From Oscillospiraceae bacterium (lineage in GTDB: Bacteria > Bacillota > Clostridia > Oscillospirales > Oscillospiraceae), in contig CADARY010000002.1 in assembly GCA_902790375.1 (NCBI GenBank), forward strand, positions 25,488-89,487: a DNA stretch of 64,000 nt, given 5' to 3'. A program made the position numbers and the translations under genes. Within the stretch, counting starts at the first letter, position 1. Each line of letters begins with the position of its first letter. The notes beneath the pieces are model-generated. The model was given only the letters and a program-made list of their open reading frames with translations. It was not told the origin of the DNA and did no database searches. Of the stretch, positions 26,139-35,145 are shown one piece after another.

Positions 26139-26318
26139 TCAGAAAGAGCCGGTGTGGTGCCTGCCCTTCAGCTTCGGGTCATTGGAGCCTGCCTGGCCGC
26201 GCAGTTCGGTGAAAGCATTCGTCGACTTGCTTGGCGGTACGGACTTCTCCGTTTCAACCCGGGGCGCGGCAGATTTTTCGGGGGCCGTGAATTTCTTAAA
26301 CCATTTGAAAAAACACAT
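26139..26318 (-). CDS. small hypothetical protein, amphipathic N-terminus
   Basis: 59 residues from ATG 26318, with a clear AGGAGG 8 bp upstream. It begins MCFFKWFKKF, a basic aromatic amphipathic stretch suited to membrane association. A Ser/Pro/Lys linker follows, and the end is hydrophilic (GSNDPKLKGRHHTGSF). It lies 41 bp downstream of the MBL hydrolase on the same strand and is the last gene before the convergent trpB2 unit. No family recognised. Confidence 0.6.
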   Translation of the reverse strand: MCFFKWFKKFTAPEKSAAPRVETEKSVPPSKSTNAFTELRGQAGSNDPKLKGRHHTGSF

Positions 26319-26359
26319 TCTGATTTCCTCCTGTGTACATAAAAGGCCTGGTATGTCAG

Positions 26360-26971
26360 TCAGCTGCGCATGGCGGCGCGGCAATAGTAATTGAAGCTGC
26401 GCTCGCGCTCGAGCGTGCTGGAATCCATATGACCGGGATAGACCTCATAGTCGCCCGGCAGCTCGCAGATTTTTCGCAGGGATGCCAGCTCCTGCTGCAT
26501 ATCGCCCCCGGGCAGATCGGTCCTGCCGCAGCTGCCCTTGAAGAGGGTATCCCCGGTAAAGAGGGCGTCCTCACAGCGGAGGGTCACGCCTCCCGGGGTG
26601 TGACCGGGTGTGCCGATCACGTCAAAGCGCAGCCCTGCAGCCTCGATCGTGTCACCGTCGTCATAGCTTCTTCCGTTTTCCTTGAGCGTATAGGGCAGAT
26701 GCGTGTCCACAGCATGGCGATAATCGTCCCGCTCGTTCATATACACGACGGCGCCGGTCTCTTCGGCGATGGTATCCACTGCGCCGACATGGTCATAATG
26801 ACCGTGCGTCAGCAGAATGGCACGGCAGCGAAGATGGTTTGACTCCATATAGTCCAGAATCGTATTGGATTCGTCGCCCGGATCAATGACGACGCATTCA
26901 AGTGAGGCTTCGTTGATGACCACGTAGCAGTTGGTCTCAAGCTGCCCGACGGGGATGGTTTTGATCAGCAT
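26360..26971 (-). CDS. MBL-fold metallo-hydrolase (glyoxalase II-like, YcbL type)
   Basis: 203 residues. Zinc motif THGHYDHVG near residue 56, GTPGHTPGG near residue 120, FTGDTLF near residue 138 and a C-terminal PGHM histidine. Relatives hydrolyse S-lactoylglutathione or similar thioesters; natural substrate unclear here. It follows dtd by only 3 bp in the rel operon, a common Firmicute arrangement. Confidence 0.88.
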   Translation of the reverse strand: MLIKTIPVGQLETNCYVVINEASLECVVIDPGDESNTILDYMESNHLRCRAILLTHGHYDHVGAVDTIAEETGAVVYMNERDDYRHAVDTHLPYTLKENGRSYDDGDTIEAAGLRFDVIGTPGHTPGGVTLRCEDALFTGDTLFKGSCGRTDLPGGDMQQELASLRKICELPGDYEVYPGHMDSSTLERERSFNYYCRAAMRS

Positions 26972-26974
26972 GGC

Positions 26975-27418
26975 TTAAAGCTCCTTTGTGTCCAGAAGAA
27001 TCGTTACGGGCCCATCGTTGATGGAGGCAACCTGCATGTCTGCGGCAAAGACGCCGGTCTCGACATGAAAGCCTCTGGCCCTGCATTCGCTGATCACCTT
27101 CTCGTAGAGGGGGATCGCGGTCTCCGGCCGCGCCGCCTTTGAAAAACCCGGGCGGCGGGATTTGCAGTCGGCAAACAGGGTGAACTGGCTGATGATCAAA
27201 AGCTCTGCGCCGGCGTCTGCCGGTTTTACGTTCATCTTTCCGTTTTCGTCCTCAAAGATGCGAAGGCCGCAGATTTTATCTGCGATTTTGAGCGCCTCCG
27301 CCTCTGTGTCCTCCTGATGTACACCCAGCAGAACGAGAAAGCCGACGCCGATCTGCCCGGCAGTTTTCCCTTCGATCTCCACCGAGGCGGAGCGCACGCG
27401 TGTTAAAACAGCTCTCAT
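26975..27418 (-). CDS. dtd: D-aminoacyl-tRNA deacylase
   Basis: 147 residues from ATG 27418 (AAAGGAACCGGT upstream, just beyond the rel stop). Family motifs: MRAVLTRVRSASVEIEG at the start, SQFTLFADCKSRRPGFS near residue 80, and the C-terminal NDGPVTILLDT carrying the GP cis-proline motif. Removes D-amino acids mischarged on tRNA. Between rel and the MBL hydrolase on the same transcript. Confidence 0.94.
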   Translation of the reverse strand: MRAVLTRVRSASVEIEGKTAGQIGVGFLVLLGVHQEDTEAEALKIADKICGLRIFEDENGKMNVKPADAGAELLIISQFTLFADCKSRRPGFSKAARPETAIPLYEKVISECRARGFHVETGVFAADMQVASINDGPVTILLDTKEL

Positions 27419-27429
27419 ACCGGTTCCTT

Positions 27430-29670
27430 TCACATACCGTTTCTGGTGATATTGATAACGCCTGGGACAGAGGTCAGGCGGCTGATGATATACTTGAGCT
27501 CCGCGGCATCCTTGACCTCCAGCGTGACGGTGACTACGCCGAAGTTAAGCCCGGTGGTGCGGGCGTTGAGAGAGTGGACCTTGGCATTGACAGAGTTGAG
27601 CACTGTGGCCACATCCATGACCATGCCGTTGCGATCCTTGGCAGAGATCATGATCGTGGTCAGATAGCTCTCAGAGATCTTGCCGGCCCAGGAAACCTGC
27701 ACCCAGCGACCCGCATTTTCCGCCTGACTGAGAAGCTGCTGGCAATTGGTGCAGTCCCGCCGATGGATGGAAACGCCCTGACCGCGGGTGATAAAGCCCA
27801 TGATATCGTCGCCGGGCACGGGGGTGCAGCAGCGGGAGAATTTAACAAGGCAGTTGGAAAGGCCCTCAACCAAAATTCCATGAACCGCCTTGCCTTCCTT
27901 TTTGGGGGCGTGGATCTCGCGCCGCTCGGCCGCCTCGGAAACCTTGTCGAGAACAGTCTTGCGCTTTGGCTCCTGGTTTCTCATCTCATCGCGCAGACGG
28001 TTGGCCGCACGTGTCGCGGTGAGACCGCCGTAGCCAATGGCAGCATACATGTCGTCCATGCAAGTGAAGGAAAAGCGCTTGAGGATCGGCGTGCAGACAG
28101 CCTCGTCGGTCACATCGTCAAGGGTAAGACCGTTGTGCTTGAGCTCGTCCTCCAGCATGGCGCGGCCGCGGATGATATTTTCCTCCCGCCGTTCCTTCTT
28201 GAACCACTGCTTGATCTTGGTGCGGGCGGAGTTGCTCTTGGCGGTGTTCAGCCAGTCACGGCTGGGGCCGGGAGCGCTCTTGGAGGTGCGGATCTCCACA
28301 ATGTCACCATTTTGCAGCACATAGTCATAGGTGACAATGCGTCCGTTCACCTTGGCGCCCACCATGTGGTTACCGATATCGGAGTGAATATTGTAGGCAA
28401 AGTCAATGGGGGTGGCGCCCGCCGGGAGGTTGATAACGTCGCCCTTCGGCGAGAAGACGAAGACCTCGTCGGCAAACATGTCCACCTTCATGTTGTAGAA
28501 GAAATCAGAGGCGTCCGACTCCTGCTGGCTCTCCAGCAGACGCCTGATCCAGGCGAAGGTGTTTTCGTCCCCCTCGCGCAGCACCGTGTTGGCGCTTGAG
28601 CCCATTTTGTATTTCCAGTGAGCCGCGACGCCGTACTCGGCGGTGTAGTGCATCTCCCAGGTGCGGATCTGTACTTCAAAGGGAATGCCTTCAGAACCGA
28701 TGACGGTGGTGTGTACGCTTTGGTACATGTTGGGCTTCGGAGTGGAGATATAATCTTTGAAACGGCCGGGCACCGGCTTAAACATATCATGGATGATGCC
28801 CAGCACATTGTAACAGTCGGGGATCGAATCGACGATCACGCGAAAAGCGCAAAGATCAAAGATGCCGTTGATGTCCAGCTTCTGCGCATACATCTTGCGG
28901 TAGATGGAATAGACGTGCTTGATGCGGCAGTAAATGGTGCACTGTACCCCCTCCGCCTCCAGGCGCGTCTGGATTTTTTCCTTCATGCTGTCCATGAAGC
29001 GCTCCAGCTCCGGCATGCGGCGGTTCAGATTGTCGGTAATCTCCTTATAGCCCTCGGGGTCCAGATACTGCAGCGACAGGTCCTCCAGCTCCCACTTGGC
29101 CCGCTGCATACCGAGGCGGTGCGCGATAGGCGCATAGATCTCCATTGTCTCCAGGGATTTGGTTTTCTGCTTCTCCGGGGTCTGATAGGCCATGGTGCGC
29201 ATGTTGTGGAGACGATCAGCGATTTTGATCAGGATGACGCGGATATCCTTTGCCATGGCCAGCAGCATTTTCCGCAGGTTCTCGGCCTGCTCATCTTCCT
29301 TGCTGGTGTACTGTACGCGCGTGAGCTTGGTGACGCCCTCCACGATATCGGCAACCGCATTGCCGAACTGCCGGGCAATATCCTCATGGGTGAGGGAGGT
29401 ATCCTCAATCACGTCATGCAGCAGCGCGGCGATGATGGAATCCTCATCCAGACCGATATCCACGCTGATGTCCGCGGCGGCGATGCAGTGCGTCACATAG
29501 GGTGAGCCGTCCCGGCGCTTCTGCCCGGCATGAGCTGTGCGCGCCATATCATAGGCGGCGCGAATACGGCTGAGATCCATATTCGGCGCGTTTTCCTTGA
29601 TTTTCCTGACCAGGTCCTCAAACATTGCGTCAGGATCAAGTACCATATTATTTCGTTCCTGCGTATCCAT
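27430..29670 (-). CDS. rel: bifunctional (p)ppGpp synthetase/hydrolase Rel
   Basis: 746 residues. HD hydrolase domain with AALLHDVIEDT near residue 84; synthetase domain with GRFKDYISTPKPNMYQSVHT near residue 300; TGS domain about 395-455; a Cys-rich segment (RCCTPVPGDDI, RRDCTNC) near 600-640; and a C-terminal ACT domain. Intact motifs in both catalytic domains indicate a Rel able to make and degrade (p)ppGpp in the stringent response. GGGAGAAGAG lies before ATG 29670; an in-frame ATG at codon 9 is an alternative. Placed between recJ and dtd. Confidence 0.95.
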   Translation of the reverse strand: MDTQERNNMVLDPDAMFEDLVRKIKENAPNMDLSRIRAAYDMARTAHAGQKRRDGSPYVTHCIAAADISVDIGLDEDSIIAALLHDVIEDTSLTHEDIARQFGNAVADIVEGVTKLTRVQYTSKEDEQAENLRKMLLAMAKDIRVILIKIADRLHNMRTMAYQTPEKQKTKSLETMEIYAPIAHRLGMQRAKWELEDLSLQYLDPEGYKEITDNLNRRMPELERFMDSMKEKIQTRLEAEGVQCTIYCRIKHVYSIYRKMYAQKLDINGIFDLCAFRVIVDSIPDCYNVLGIIHDMFKPVPGRFKDYISTPKPNMYQSVHTTVIGSEGIPFEVQIRTWEMHYTAEYGVAAHWKYKMGSSANTVLREGDENTFAWIRRLLESQQESDASDFFYNMKVDMFADEVFVFSPKGDVINLPAGATPIDFAYNIHSDIGNHMVGAKVNGRIVTYDYVLQNGDIVEIRTSKSAPGPSRDWLNTAKSNSARTKIKQWFKKERREENIIRGRAMLEDELKHNGLTLDDVTDEAVCTPILKRFSFTCMDDMYAAIGYGGLTATRAANRLRDEMRNQEPKRKTVLDKVSEAAERREIHAPKKEGKAVHGILVEGLSNCLVKFSRCCTPVPGDDIMGFITRGQGVSIHRRDCTNCQQLLSQAENAGRWVQVSWAGKISESYLTTIMISAKDRNGMVMDVATVLNSVNAKVHSLNARTTGLNFGVVTVTLEVKDAAELKYIISRLTSVPGVINITRNGM

Positions 29671-29684
29671 TCTCTTCTCCCATT

Positions 29685-31694
29685 TTACAGAAAGCTGCGC
29701 AGACTGCGGATGAGCTGCGTTGCTTCAAGATCTGCCTTCCCGGAAATTTTCGCCTGCCGCGCGCTGAAAATCCCGCCGTCCGCGCCCGACAGGAGTCCAA
29801 CCTCCCGCAGCACCATCAGGCAGAGGCAGAATTTTTCAGGTTCCATGTCGGCGGGGCACTGAGAGATGACCGTGGTCGTGTCGCCGCCGACTGTGAAGCT
29901 CGGATCCATGCTGCGCCAGATGCGCACGAAGTCGGCACGCTCCGGGCAGTAGGGGGCCGCGGCCCAACAGGAACCGGATTCTCCGCAGAGAATATCCTGA
30001 CACAGCGCTCCCGGATCATGCGGACGCAGCCCGGAAGCCACAAGCTGAACGGTGACGTTGCCGCGGTATTCATTGATCTGGGGTGAAAAGGCCATATCGA
30101 TCAGTTCTCCCTCGTGTACGCCGATGGAGGCGGCATTGTGGGAGAAAAAGATACACTCAAAATGCGCTCTGCCGAGACGAATGCGAAAACGCGTGTGTTT
30201 TCCGCCGCCGACCTCACTGACCGATTCAAGCCGTACCCCGCTGACACACATGACGGGCTTGGGATTGGCGTTCCCATAAGGCTCCAAAAGGTCGAGAGAC
30301 TTCACATTATCCAGCGACAGAAGCGCCGGGTCCGTGATCAGCAGGTCACACTGTACCTCAGGCTTCGGCTCCGGTTTATTTTTTAAATAGTAATCTCTGA
30401 GCGCATTCCGAAAGTCGTCCAGCTTGTCGCGCCGCACATTCAGTCCTGCCGCAAGGGCATGGCCGCCGAAGCCGATGAGCTGATCCGAGCAGGCGGAGAG
30501 CGCCTCAAAGAGATTGAAGCCGCCATAGCTGCGGCAGGAGCCCTTTCCCACATCGCCGTTGAGACAGACGATGATCGCAGGCAGGGAATACTGTTCGGCA
30601 AGACGCGAGGCGGCAATTCCGATCACTCCCTGGTGCCAGCTCTCACTGGCAAGGACGATCGGACCGTCCGGCGGCTGCCCTGCAAGCTGGGCATTGGCCT
30701 CCTTCCAGATCTCGTTTTCAATGCTCTGGCGTTTCCGATTGAGCTCGCACAGCTCTCGTGCCAGAGAGGAGGCGCTGTCCTCATCCCGGGTCAGGAGGAG
30801 CTTGGCCGCTATGGACGCCCTGCCGAGACGCCCGGCGGCATTGAGGCGCGGAGCAAGACTGAAGCCGATGGAGGAAGCGTTGAGATGCGCCGGATCCATG
30901 GAGGACTCCCGCAGCATGGCGGCGATGCCGGGCCTTGGATGCCGGGCGATCTGTTCAAGCCCCAGACGCACAAGATAGCGGTTCTCATCCGTCAGCGGCA
31001 TCACATCCGCCACCGTCCCGATGGCGACAAGATCCGCATAGCGGCTCAGCACGTGCCCGCTCTCTCCCTCGCAGGCGCAGATCAACTTGAGCGCCATGCC
31101 GACGCCGGCAAGGTTTTTGTTCGGATAGGTATCCCCCTCACGCTTGCAGTCAATGAGGGCGGCCGAATCCGGCAGGGCATCCGGCCTGCATTCATGGTGA
31201 TCGGTGATAACCATATCCACACCGATCTGCCGGGCATAGGCAGCCTCCTCGACGGCAGTGATGCCGCAGTCGACCGTGATGATCAGGCTTACCCCGCGGC
31301 TTTTGAGCGCGTCAAGAGCGCCGCAGTTGAGACCGTAGCCCTCCTCGTTTCGATCGGGGATATAGTAATAGCAGGTGAGTCCCTTGCTGCGCAGCCAATC
31401 GGTCAGCATACAGGTGGAGGTGATCCCGTCCACATCATAGTCGCCATAGACCGCAACGATTTCCCGTCCTTCAATTGCCTGCAATACGCGCTCCCGCGCC
31501 CTGTCCATCCCCAGAATGAGCAGGGGATCATGGAGTGTTTCCTCACCGCCGAAAAGCAGCTGCTGAGCCTCACGCTTGTTTTTGATCCCACGAAGCGCCA
31601 GAACCTGGCATAAAAGCGGCGAAAAACCAGCCTCTACAAGGTCCTGGGGTACAGCGGGCCTTGTATAGGGAATTTTCCAATCTGTTTTTTTCAT
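29685..31694 (-). CDS. recJ: single-stranded-DNA exonuclease RecJ
   Basis: 669 residues from ATG 31694; an in-frame GTG two codons earlier is possible. DHH motifs: VYGDYDVDGITS near residue 83, the VDCGIT motif, and DHHECRP near residue 165; DHHA1 motif GFGGHALAAGLNV near residue 410. An OB-fold and a further C-terminal extension complete the protein. Degrades ssDNA 5'-3' in repair and recombination. First gene of recJ-rel-dtd-MBL. Confidence 0.93.
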   Translation of the reverse strand: MKKTDWKIPYTRPAVPQDLVEAGFSPLLCQVLALRGIKNKREAQQLLFGGEETLHDPLLILGMDRARERVLQAIEGREIVAVYGDYDVDGITSTCMLTDWLRSKGLTCYYYIPDRNEEGYGLNCGALDALKSRGVSLIITVDCGITAVEEAAYARQIGVDMVITDHHECRPDALPDSAALIDCKREGDTYPNKNLAGVGMALKLICACEGESGHVLSRYADLVAIGTVADVMPLTDENRYLVRLGLEQIARHPRPGIAAMLRESSMDPAHLNASSIGFSLAPRLNAAGRLGRASIAAKLLLTRDEDSASSLARELCELNRKRQSIENEIWKEANAQLAGQPPDGPIVLASESWHQGVIGIAASRLAEQYSLPAIIVCLNGDVGKGSCRSYGGFNLFEALSACSDQLIGFGGHALAAGLNVRRDKLDDFRNALRDYYLKNKPEPKPEVQCDLLITDPALLSLDNVKSLDLLEPYGNANPKPVMCVSGVRLESVSEVGGGKHTRFRIRLGRAHFECIFFSHNAASIGVHEGELIDMAFSPQINEYRGNVTVQLVASGLRPHDPGALCQDILCGESGSCWAAAPYCPERADFVRIWRSMDPSFTVGGDTTTVISQCPADMEPEKFCLCLMVLREVGLLSGADGGIFSARQAKISGKADLEATQLIRSLRSFL

Positions 31695-31731
31695 ACACAC
31701 TTCAACTTTTCAATTTTTTTATTAATAACTT

Positions 31732-31760
31732 ATATTAACAAAAAAGCAGGACTAATTCAA
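31732..31760 (-). promoter_or_regulatory. sigma-A promoter of the recJ-rel operon
   Basis: Minus strand TTGAAT (31755-31760), 17 bp, TAATAT (31732-31737), about 40 bp before recJ. Confidence 0.65.
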
Positions 31761-31802
31761 TAGTGAAGAATAGAAAATCCCCCAGTTTGTTAAAAAATGA
31801 GT

Positions 31803-32387
31803 TTATTTGCTGTAGTTGGACAGAGAGCGCCGGTTTTGCGGGGCTGACTCGCTGTGAAGAATATGGTCCATCACGGCCTCAGGATCTTTACACATGGCAT
31901 AGAGGGAGAGCACGTCGTCGTGCATAAAGCCCTGCTCTGCAGTCTGTTGGAGAAGCTTATTGAACATATTAAAATAGCCGAGGGTGTTGAGCATCGCCAT
32001 AGGCTTGTCGTGCCGGCCGAGCTGCTTGAGCGTCAGCACCTCGAAAAACTCCTCATAGGTGCCGATCCCACCGGGCAGGGCAACAAAGGCGTCGGCCTTC
32101 TCTTCCATAAGGCGCTTGCGCTCCGACATGGTGTCGGTAAAAAGGATTTCGCAGCCCGCCTCCTTCATAAGGACGCCCGGCTCATCAAAAAAGAGCGGTG
32201 CGATACCGAGAGCCTTTCCGCCCTCGCGAAGCACGCCGCGGGCACAGGCGCCCATCAGGCCTTGCTTGCCGCCGCCAAAAACAAGGCGGTGCCCGCCGCA
32301 GGCAATCAGTGTGCCGAGCTTTTCAGCCGCTTCAAGATAGTTTGAATCAATCCGATCAGAGGATGCGCCGAAAACGCAGATATTCAT
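31803..32387 (-). CDS. LOG-family protein (TIGR00730; nucleotide 5'-monophosphate phosphoribohydrolase-like)
   Basis: 194 residues from ATG 32387, GGGAGG 7 bp upstream. Rossmann-like fold with VFGGGKQGLMGA near residue 38 and the signature LPGGIGTYEEF near residue 103 (PGGxGTxxE). LOG proteins release the base from AMP-like nucleotides, including cytokinin ribotides. The bacterial role is often unknown. Stands alone upstream of recJ. Confidence 0.87.
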   Translation of the reverse strand: MNICVFGASSDRIDSNYLEAAEKLGTLIACGGHRLVFGGGKQGLMGACARGVLREGGKALGIAPLFFDEPGVLMKEAGCEILFTDTMSERKRLMEEKADAFVALPGGIGTYEEFFEVLTLKQLGRHDKPMAMLNTLGYFNMFNKLLQQTAEQGFMHDDVLSLYAMCKDPEAVMDHILHSESAPQNRRSLSNYSK

Positions 32388-32585
32388 GGAAGAACCTCCC
32401 AAAAAAGCTGGCTACAGTATAGCACGAACGAAAGAGATTTTACAATAGATCCCGGAAGCCCAGCCGCTTGAGAAACGCATAAAACCTTGAGCAAAGTGAA
32501 ATATCAATCAAAAAACTTAGAATATTGCACAAAAACGAATCTCTCAACTTGGACAGTTCGCACAAAACTTTGGTCAAAACGCATC

Positions 32586-32614
32586 TTGATTATTCAAAGA
32601 GATCGGACTATAAT
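32586..32614 (+). promoter_or_regulatory. strong sigma-A promoter of the orphan 40-aa gene
   Basis: TTGATT (32586-32591), 17 bp, perfect TATAAT (32609-32614). About 28 nt of leader before the coding start. The upstream stretch 32388-32585 holds no gene I can recognise. Confidence 0.82.
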
Positions 32615-32648
32615 CCACACGAACTCAAGGAAAGGAGGCATGATAACC

Positions 32649-32771
32649 ATGATGGAAGATCGTAAAGTCTTCTCGGTTTTCGAGCCTGAGCGTTCCAATG
32701 AATTCCCCAATCTGCTTGCGGATAAGGATTTTGCTTATTACTATTGGACGCTCCCCGTCTGCATGCTTTGA
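32649..32771 (+). CDS. orphan 40-aa peptide with its own promoter and terminator
   Basis: Sequence starts MMEDRKVFSVFEPERSNEF and ends with an aromatic run (FAYYYWTLPVCML). AAAGGAGG (32631-32638) is 10 bp before ATG 32649; ATGs at 32640 and 32652 are less well placed. A consensus promoter lies just upstream and a perfect 21-bp terminator hairpin just downstream, so this is a complete monocistronic unit. The charged N-terminal half and hydrophobic/aromatic C-terminal half with one Cys recall precursor peptides. No modification or export gene is adjacent, and no family is recognised. Confidence 0.65.
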   Translation: MMEDRKVFSVFEPERSNEFPNLLADKDFAYYYWTLPVCML

Positions 32772-32842
32772 TCGCACAGCGCTTGCGCTGCGCCGGATCG
32801 GCAGCAATTCAATCTTGAACAAAAGACAGGAAAGACGATATA

Positions 32843-32895
32843 AAAAGAAGAAGGATCTGCGGCTGTCCCATTGTGCCGCAGATCCTTCTTCTTTT
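32843..32895. terminator. perfect 21-bp terminator hairpin
   Basis: Arms 32843-32863 and 32875-32895 are perfectly complementary with an 11-nt loop. The A-rich foot and T-rich end make it work as an intrinsic terminator on the plus strand. Confidence 0.88.
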
Positions 32896-33106
32896 ATATT
32901 ATTACGGCGCAGGCCTCGCTTGACAGCCTCCGGCAGCTATGATAGTTTATTACCGCGCAATCCGCCTGCGGCATCGCCTGATGAAGGTGAGAAAGGGGCT
33001 GTCTCAAAAGAAGGCACTCCCCGCATCAAAAGCAGTATGGCGCAATTCCGGTTGCAACGCTTGTCTTGTTTTTATTGAAAGTCAGTATGACAGAGAGGAA
33101 CTGCTT
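32896..33106 (+). other. intergenic leader upstream of the MFS gene
   Basis: No gene seen. It contains TTGACA (32920-32925) with only a weak TAGTTT 17 bp on, a possible promoter for the MFS gene. It also has the word GGGGCTGTCTCAAAAG (32995-33010), which resembles the terminal repeat of some insertion sequences but has no partner here. Confidence 0.35.
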
Positions 33107-34285
33107 ATGGTCTCACTGCTGCTTGCAATCATCTATCTGGCCTTTATCAGTCTGGGTCTGCCGGATTCGCTGCTCGGTTCGGCGTGGCCGGTAATCCATC
33201 AGGAGATCGGAGCACCGCTTTCCTGGTCCGGCGCCGTGTTTATGATTATCTCTGTCGGCACCATCGTGTCGAGTCTGCTCAGTGAACGCCTGACGCATCG
33301 CCTCGGAGCCGGTAAGGTGACGGCGATCAGCGTGGGCATGACCTGCTGCGCGCTTTTCGGCTTTTCCTTCAGTCACTCCTTTATTGCGCTGTGTCTTTGG
33401 GCTGTGCCTTACGGCCTCGGCGCAGGCGGAGTAGACGCAGCGCTCAATAATTATGTGGCGCTTCATTATGCCAGCCGCCATATGAGCTGGCTGCACTGTA
33501 TGTGGGGAGTCGGCGCGACGGCGGGCCCATACATCATGGGCGCCGTGCTCGCCGGCGGCTTTCACTGGAGTATGGGCTATCGCGTCATCGGCTTTCTCCA
33601 GCTCGGTTTGACTGCTGTCCTGCTGCTGAGTCTCCCGCTCTGGAAATCGGCGAGCGGGGAAAAAGGGACAACGAGTGACGGGCATGTCCTGTCCCTTGGG
33701 GAGGTGGCGACCATCCGTGGCGCGAAATCGGTCATGCTCTGCTTTTTCTGCTACTGCGCGCTCGAGCAGACGGTCGGCCTCTGGGCCAGCAGCTATCTCG
33801 TGACCGTGCGCGGAGTGGATGCTGTGACTGCTGCCCGCTATGGAAGTCTCTTTTTCCTCGGCGTTACGATCGGGCGAGCCATCAGCGGCTTCATCACCAT
33901 GCTCCTGGACGATACCCGGATGGTAAGGCTGGGGCAGGGGATCATTGTCGCGGGGCTGATGCTCCTGTTCCTGCCTCTCGGAAACAACGCGGCTCTTGCC
34001 GGCCTCATTATTGTCGGCCTTGGGTGCGCGCCCGTCTATCCCAGTCTGATCCATGCCACTCCCGCACATTTTGGCGCGGAACGCTCTCAGGCGATCATCG
34101 GCGTTCAGATGGCCAGCGCCTACGTGGGCACCTCTTTGATGCCGCCGTTTTTCGGCTGGCTGTCAGAGCGCACGTCTCTGCGCCTGTTCCCGGTTTTTCT
34201 TCTCGTTCTGCTGATCCTCATGCTTGTCTCTCACGAAAAGCTCTGCAGAACGGTGGACGACAGGAAAGGGGCGCTCCGGGCATGA
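33107..34285 (+). CDS. MFS transporter (sugar/fucose-permease-like)
   Basis: 392 residues from ATG 33107, GAGAGGAA 6 bp upstream. Twelve hydrophobic helices. First helix includes LPDSLLGSAWPVIH, and the segment GAGGVDAALNNYVALHY in helix 4-5 is typical of the FucP/YfkF-like branch; the central loop is about 30 residues. Substrate unknown. A longer in-frame extension upstream to 32939 lacks a ribosome site. Confidence 0.8.
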   Translation: MVSLLLAIIYLAFISLGLPDSLLGSAWPVIHQEIGAPLSWSGAVFMIISVGTIVSSLLSERLTHRLGAGKVTAISVGMTCCALFGFSFSHSFIALCLWAVPYGLGAGGVDAALNNYVALHYASRHMSWLHCMWGVGATAGPYIMGAVLAGGFHWSMGYRVIGFLQLGLTAVLLLSLPLWKSASGEKGTTSDGHVLSLGEVATIRGAKSVMLCFFCYCALEQTVGLWASSYLVTVRGVDAVTAARYGSLFFLGVTIGRAISGFITMLLDDTRMVRLGQGIIVAGLMLLFLPLGNNAALAGLIIVGLGCAPVYPSLIHATPAHFGAERSQAIIGVQMASAYVGTSLMPPFFGWLSERTSLRLFPVFLLVLLILMLVSHEKLCRTVDDRKGALRA

Positions 34286-34309
34286 TCGAAACAAAAGGCG
34301 GGGTATGCC

Positions 34310-34338
34310 TTGATTTATATTCATCTTTGTGTTAGCAT
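34310..34338 (+). promoter_or_regulatory. sigma-A promoter for the hemolysin III gene
   Basis: TTGATT (34310-34315), 17 bp, TAGCAT (34333-34338), about 80 bp before the start codon. Confidence 0.5.
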
Positions 34339-34418
34339 GATCTCATAAGGCAATACCGAGACAAGACCCTGTGATGATATATACCCTGTTATCGGCGTGA
34401 GGCCGGAATAATCGCTGT

Positions 34419-35093
34419 ATGATGAATTTTATCACAATCAAGGACATCGAGCTGCCGAAGTATACCGAAGATGAGGAGCGGCTGAATACCGTCACGCATG
34501 TGATCGGAGTGGTGATCGCCGTTGTGATCCTGATCCTGGGACTCATTACGGCAAGCAGGCATCAGAAGGAATACGCTCTTCTGAGCTGCTGGATCTATGG
34601 CCTGTCCATGATCATCCTTTACGTGGTTTCCAGCGTCTATCATGGGCTGCCGCCCGGGGATGCCAAGCGTATCATGCGGGTTATTGACCACTGCACGATC
34701 TATCTGTTGATTGCAGGATCCTACACGCCGATCCTGCTGACCGCAGTACGGCCGGCACACCCGGCGCTGGCCTGGATCTTGTTTGCGGCGGAATGGGGGA
34801 TCGGCCTGTTTGCGGCCTTCCTTACGGCCATGGATCTGAAAAAAAGCAGCCGCCTGTCCATGATTTGCTACATTGCCATGGGCTGGCTTGTGGTTGCGGC
34901 GCTCAAGCCGACGATCGAGGCGGTCTCAATGTCTGGTTTTTTGTGGCTGCTGGCGGGCGGGATCTGCTATACGCTCGGCGCGGTGTTATATAAGCTGGGC
35001 AAGAAAAGGCGGTATTTTCACGCCGTCTTCCACGTTTTTACGGTTTTTGGCAGCGTGCTGCAGGCAGTGTGTATTCTGAAATATGTCCTGTGA
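34419..35093 (+). CDS. hemolysin III family membrane protein (PAQR/YqfA-like)
   Basis: 224 residues, seven hydrophobic helices. Conserved metal-site histidines are seen in SSVYHGLP near residue 73, VIDHCTIY near residue 90 and FHAVFHVFT near residue 205. The family belongs to the CREST/PAQR hydrolase-like group; cytolysis is not a given. The start (ATG 34419 or 34422) has only a distant GAGG, so it is uncertain by one codon. Confidence 0.85.
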   Translation: MMNFITIKDIELPKYTEDEERLNTVTHVIGVVIAVVILILGLITASRHQKEYALLSCWIYGLSMIILYVVSSVYHGLPPGDAKRIMRVIDHCTIYLLIAGSYTPILLTAVRPAHPALAWILFAAEWGIGLFAAFLTAMDLKKSSRLSMICYIAMGWLVVAALKPTIEAVSMSGFLWLLAGGICYTLGAVLYKLGKKRRYFHAVFHVFTVFGSVLQAVCILKYVL

Positions 35094-35145
35094 CAAAGCC
35101 TGACGCGTTCATCATCCACAAGGATCAGGAAGGAGGCGATCATCC

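Noticed and set aside
32995-33010. Insertion-sequence end (GGGGCTGTCTCAAAAG)
   Set aside because: A single copy with no inverted partner, no transposase and no target duplication nearby.
34340-34360. Third copy of the 93-bp repeat (AAGGCAATACCG)
   Set aside because: Only about 11 bases match; the flanking sequence is unrelated.
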